Shown: positions 61,851 through 64,000 of the stretch, piece after piece
Layout: every line of letters begins with the position of its first letter
Numbering within the stretch: the first letter of the stretch is position 1
Origin: Paenibacillus terricola
Lineage (GTDB): Bacteria > Bacillota > Bacilli > Paenibacillales > Paenibacillaceae
DNA: 64,000 nucleotides
Reading direction: 5' to 3'
Assembly: GCF_014779765.1 (NCBI RefSeq)
Contig: NZ_JACXZA010000005.1
Coordinates: 371,013 to 435,012, forward strand
Program-made: the position numbers and the translations under genes
Notes under the pieces: generated by a model
Databases searched by the model: none
Told to the model about the DNA's origin: nothing
Seen by the model: the letters and a program-made list of their open reading frames with translations, nothing else

Positions 61851-62858
61851 TACTTCGCTCAGCTTGATGGGACGGCCCAGTTCCACCGACAGCTTCGCGG
61901 CTAGCGCGATGCGCTCCGCCTGCAGTCCGTCAAAGCCCTCAACTGGCAGCGGCGCTCCCGATTGGATGCTTTCGACGAACATGCGAACCTCATTGACATA
62001 AGCCTCGTTATAGCGCTCAAGGAAGAAGTGCAGCGGCTTATCCCGAACGATGCCTTCGTCGTCGCTGACGATGGTCGTGTTCGGGTAGTCGTTGTCAGCG
62101 GTTACGCTCCCTTTGGAACCGAACACCTCGACACGCTGGTCATAGCCATAAGCTGCGCGGCGGCTGTTGTCAATAACGCCCAGCGCACCATTCTCGAAGC
62201 GCAGCGTTGTAATGGCCGTGTCGACATCGCCGTGCTCCGCGAAGACAGGATCGACCAGCACGGTGCCATGAGCCGACACCTCTGCAACTTCGCTGCCGGA
62301 CAAGAAACGTGCCATATCAAAGTCGTGAATGGCCATGTCCATGAACAGGCCGCCAGATACTTTGATGTAATCGGGATGCGGTGGATTCGGATCGCGGGAA
62401 GTGATTTTGATGATATGCGGTTCACCGACACGGCCCTGCTGCACTAGCTCCTGAACGCGCTTGAAGTTATGGTCGAACCGGCGGTTGAAGCCGATCTGCA
62501 GTTTGACGCCCGCTGCGCGCACGCTGTTCAGCGCTTCCTTCGTTCGTTCGATATCCATGCTCACTGGCTTTTCGCAGAAAATATGCTTGCCCGCTGCTGC
62601 CGCCTCGATGATGAGCGGTACATGCGTATCCGTCGGCGAGCAGATGAACACAGCGTCAATATCCGGGTTGCCGATGATCGCTCCGCTATCCTTCGCGACA
62701 TGCGTAATGCCTCGCTCGCTCGCCCAAGCGCGCAGTTCTTCGCCCGCGAACGGGTCGCTGATTGCGATAACTTCCGCCCCTGGCATGCGAAGGAGATTAT
62801 CTGCGTGAATTTTACCGATACGGCCTGCGCCGATGATGCCGACTCTCACTTTACCCAT
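61848..62858 (-). CDS. iolG: Inositol 2-dehydrogenase
   Basis: 336 aa. NAD-binding Rossmann motif VRVGIIGAGRIGKIHADNL, catalytic Lys in IFCEKPVS, and MAIHDFDMARFL typical of the GFO/IDH/MocA family. IolG oxidises myo-inositol to scyllo-inosose. I chose ATG 62858, preceded by AGGAGGAG. The upstream in-frame ATG at 62930 lacks a site. Confidence 0.92.
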   Translation of the reverse strand: MGKVRVGIIGAGRIGKIHADNLLRMPGAEVIAISDPFAGEELRAWASERGITHVAKDSGAIIGNPDIDAVFICSPTDTHVPLIIEAAAAGKHIFCEKPVSMDIERTKEALNSVRAAGVKLQIGFNRRFDHNFKRVQELVQQGRVGEPHIIKITSRDPNPPHPDYIKVSGGLFMDMAIHDFDMARFLSGSEVAEVSAHGTVLVDPVFAEHGDVDTAITTLRFENGALGVIDNSRRAAYGYDQRVEVFGSKGSVTADNDYPNTTIVSDDEGIVRDKPLHFFLERYNEAYVNEVRMFVESIQSGAPLPVEGFDGLQAERIALAAKLSVELGRPIKLSEV

Positions 62859-62978
62859 TGCTGCTTCTCCTCCTGAAGTGCCCCGGCATAGAAGGCAAGG
62901 CTGCCTTGCCGGGGCTGTTGATGCTAGCATGCATGCTGTGCTTAGCTTGATGCTGCTGTTATAAGCCTCCGCTTACTA

Positions 62979-64000
62979 CTACCAGCGGGTCGTGATCATT
63001 TTCTTGCGCGTATAGAACTCCACGCCATCGGTACCGTTCGCATGAAGGTCGCCGTAGAACGATTTCTTCCAGCCCGAGAACGGGAAGAATGCCATCGGCG
63101 CCGGTACGCCGAGGTTAACGCCCAGCATGCCTGCATCGATATTCTCGCGGAAGTGACGAACGCTGCCGCCATCCTTCGTGAACAAGCAAGCGCCATTCGC
63201 GAATTCTGATTGATTCGCGATGTCGATCGCCTCGTCGAGCGTTTCCGCGCGCATAATGGATAGTACCGGAGCAAAAATTTCATCTTTCCAAATTTTCATC
63301 TCGCACTGAACGTTATCGAACAGTGTAGGGCCAACGAAGTAGCCGTCGCCGCTTGTCGCTGCATCTTTTCTGCCGTCGCGAAGCAGCGTTGCGCCTTCCT
63401 TCTCGCCCGACTCGATGTAGCCAAGCGTCCGTTCTTTGTGTGGTCCGCGGATAACCGGTCCCAGGAAGATGCCTTCTTCCATGCCGTTGCCGATCGTGAT
63501 CGCATCCGCTGCTGCCTGCAGCTTCTCGACGAGTACGTCGCCGATATTGCCGACAGCAACAACGACGGAGCAGGCCATGCAGCGTTCGCCAGCCGAACCG
63601 AAGGCTGCGCTGATGATCTGCGTAACCGCAGCATCCAGATCAGCGTCCGGCAGCACGATCGAATGATTCTTCGCACCAGCCAGCGCCTGAACGCGTTTGC
63701 CATGCGCCGATGCCGTGCGGTACACGTACTCTGCTACCGGTTGGGAGCCTACAAACGACACCGCAGCGATGCCCGGATGCTCGAGGATGCCATTGACCAC
63801 GTCGTGCGCGCCATGCACGATGCTCAGCACGCCGCTTGGCAGACCAGCTTCGATGAACAGCTCCGCCAGACGTTGTGCCAGCAGCGGCGTACGTTCGGAC
63901 GGCTTCAGCACGAAGGTGTTGCCGCATGCGATTGCGAGCGGGTACATCCAACAAGGCACCATCATCGGGAAGTTGAATGGCGTAATGCCGCCAACGACGC
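62979..64000 (-). CDS. iolA: Methylmalonate-semialdehyde dehydrogenase, 5' end beyond the window
   Basis: The frame stays open to the right edge ([17 protein letters not shown] is read at 63940-64000), so at least the first third of the gene is missing. The catalytic Cys lies in [13 protein letters not shown], the NAD-binding segment in [16 protein letters not shown], and the C-terminus [18 protein letters not shown] is typical of IolA/MmsA, which makes acetyl-CoA or propionyl-CoA from the semialdehyde. It is the first seen gene of the iolA-iolG-iolB group. Confidence 0.93.
   Translation of the reverse strand, partial: VVGGITPFNFPMMVPCWMYPLAIACGNTFVLKPSERTPLLAQRLAELFIEAGLPSGVLSIVHGAHDVVNGILEHPGIAAVSFVGSQPVAEYVYRTASAHGKRVQALAGAKNHSIVLPDADLDAAVTQIISAAFGSAGERCMACSVVVAVGNIGDVLVEKLQAAADAITIGNGMEEGIFLGPVIRGPHKERTLGYIESGEKEGATLLRDGRKDAATSGDGYFVGPTLFDNVQCEMKIWKDEIFAPVLSIMRAETLDEAIDIANQSEFANGACLFTKDGGSVRHFRENIDAGMLGVNLGVPAPMAFFPFSGWKKSFYGDLHANGTDGVEFYTRKKMITTRW

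Overview
The window looks like chromosome from an endospore-forming Paenibacillaceae (Firmicutes). Supporting signs are strong AGGAGG-type ribosome-binding sites, frequent TTG/GTG starts, secreted proteins with copper-amine-oxidase-type stalk domains, an isoleucine T-box, Fur- and YtrA-type operators, a yhbDEF bactofilin operon, sigma-K-like promoters and a paeninodin-type lasso peptide locus. No rRNA, phage module or insertion sequence was recognised. One tRNA (Thr, anticodon CGT) is present.

Layout. 1-717 is a noncoding tandem repeat of about 276 bp that probably continues left of the window. 994-5456 holds an electron-transfer module: a membrane Fe-S ETF:menaquinone oxidoreductase (FadF-like) divergent from etfB and etfA. 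5.6-8.9 kb carries secreted or anchored proteins and a glutathione peroxidase. 9.1-11.7 kb is a three-gene ABC-2 exporter. 11.7-20.4 kb is a mixed set: a transglutaminase-like secreted protein, small membrane proteins, an aldo/keto reductase beside an AraC regulator, a GNAT enzyme, a GH18-like secreted protein, VanZ, and an SRAP homologue that lacks its catalytic residues. 19.6-22.6 kb pairs an AraC regulator with a divergent GH127 arabinofuranosidase. 22.8-24.9 kb holds a beta-propeller-like gene under two perfect Fur boxes and a broken GH30 glycosidase. 26.1-28.8 kb is a YtrA-type regulator with an ABC transporter and two matching operators. 28.8-30.6 kb is a T-box(Ile)-controlled ilvA, followed by a NarL-type two-component system and an FMN reductase.

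33.9-39.0 kb, on the minus strand, is the most notable locus: lasso cyclase, a 51-aa precursor not previously listed as an ORF here, an HPr-kinase-like lasso kinase and an ABC exporter. No B1 (RRE) or B2 (leader peptidase) gene is present. 39.2-52.4 kb carries envelope and transport genes: UgtP-like glycosyltransferase, MFS, VTT-domain protein, two tandem orphan solute-binding lipoproteins, a MHYT sensor kinase, MscL with a zinc ribbon, and a Nudix protein. 51.8-58.2 kb includes three genes with sigma-K-like promoters (a tyrosinase-like protein, a Cys-rich protein and a His/Lys/Gln-Tyr-Gly low-complexity protein), the bactofilin operon, the tRNA and a sensor kinase with a large insertion in its ATPase domain. 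58.9-64.0 kb has an EAL protein and the 3' part of a myo-inositol operon (iolA-iolG-iolB-lacI type regulator), with iolA cut by the window edge.

A family of palindromic intergenic repeats (about 33-280 bp, ends built on GTTCAAAAAG/CTTTTTGAAC) recurs at five places. One copy has compensatory changes in both arms, and one lies between the T-box and ilvA.
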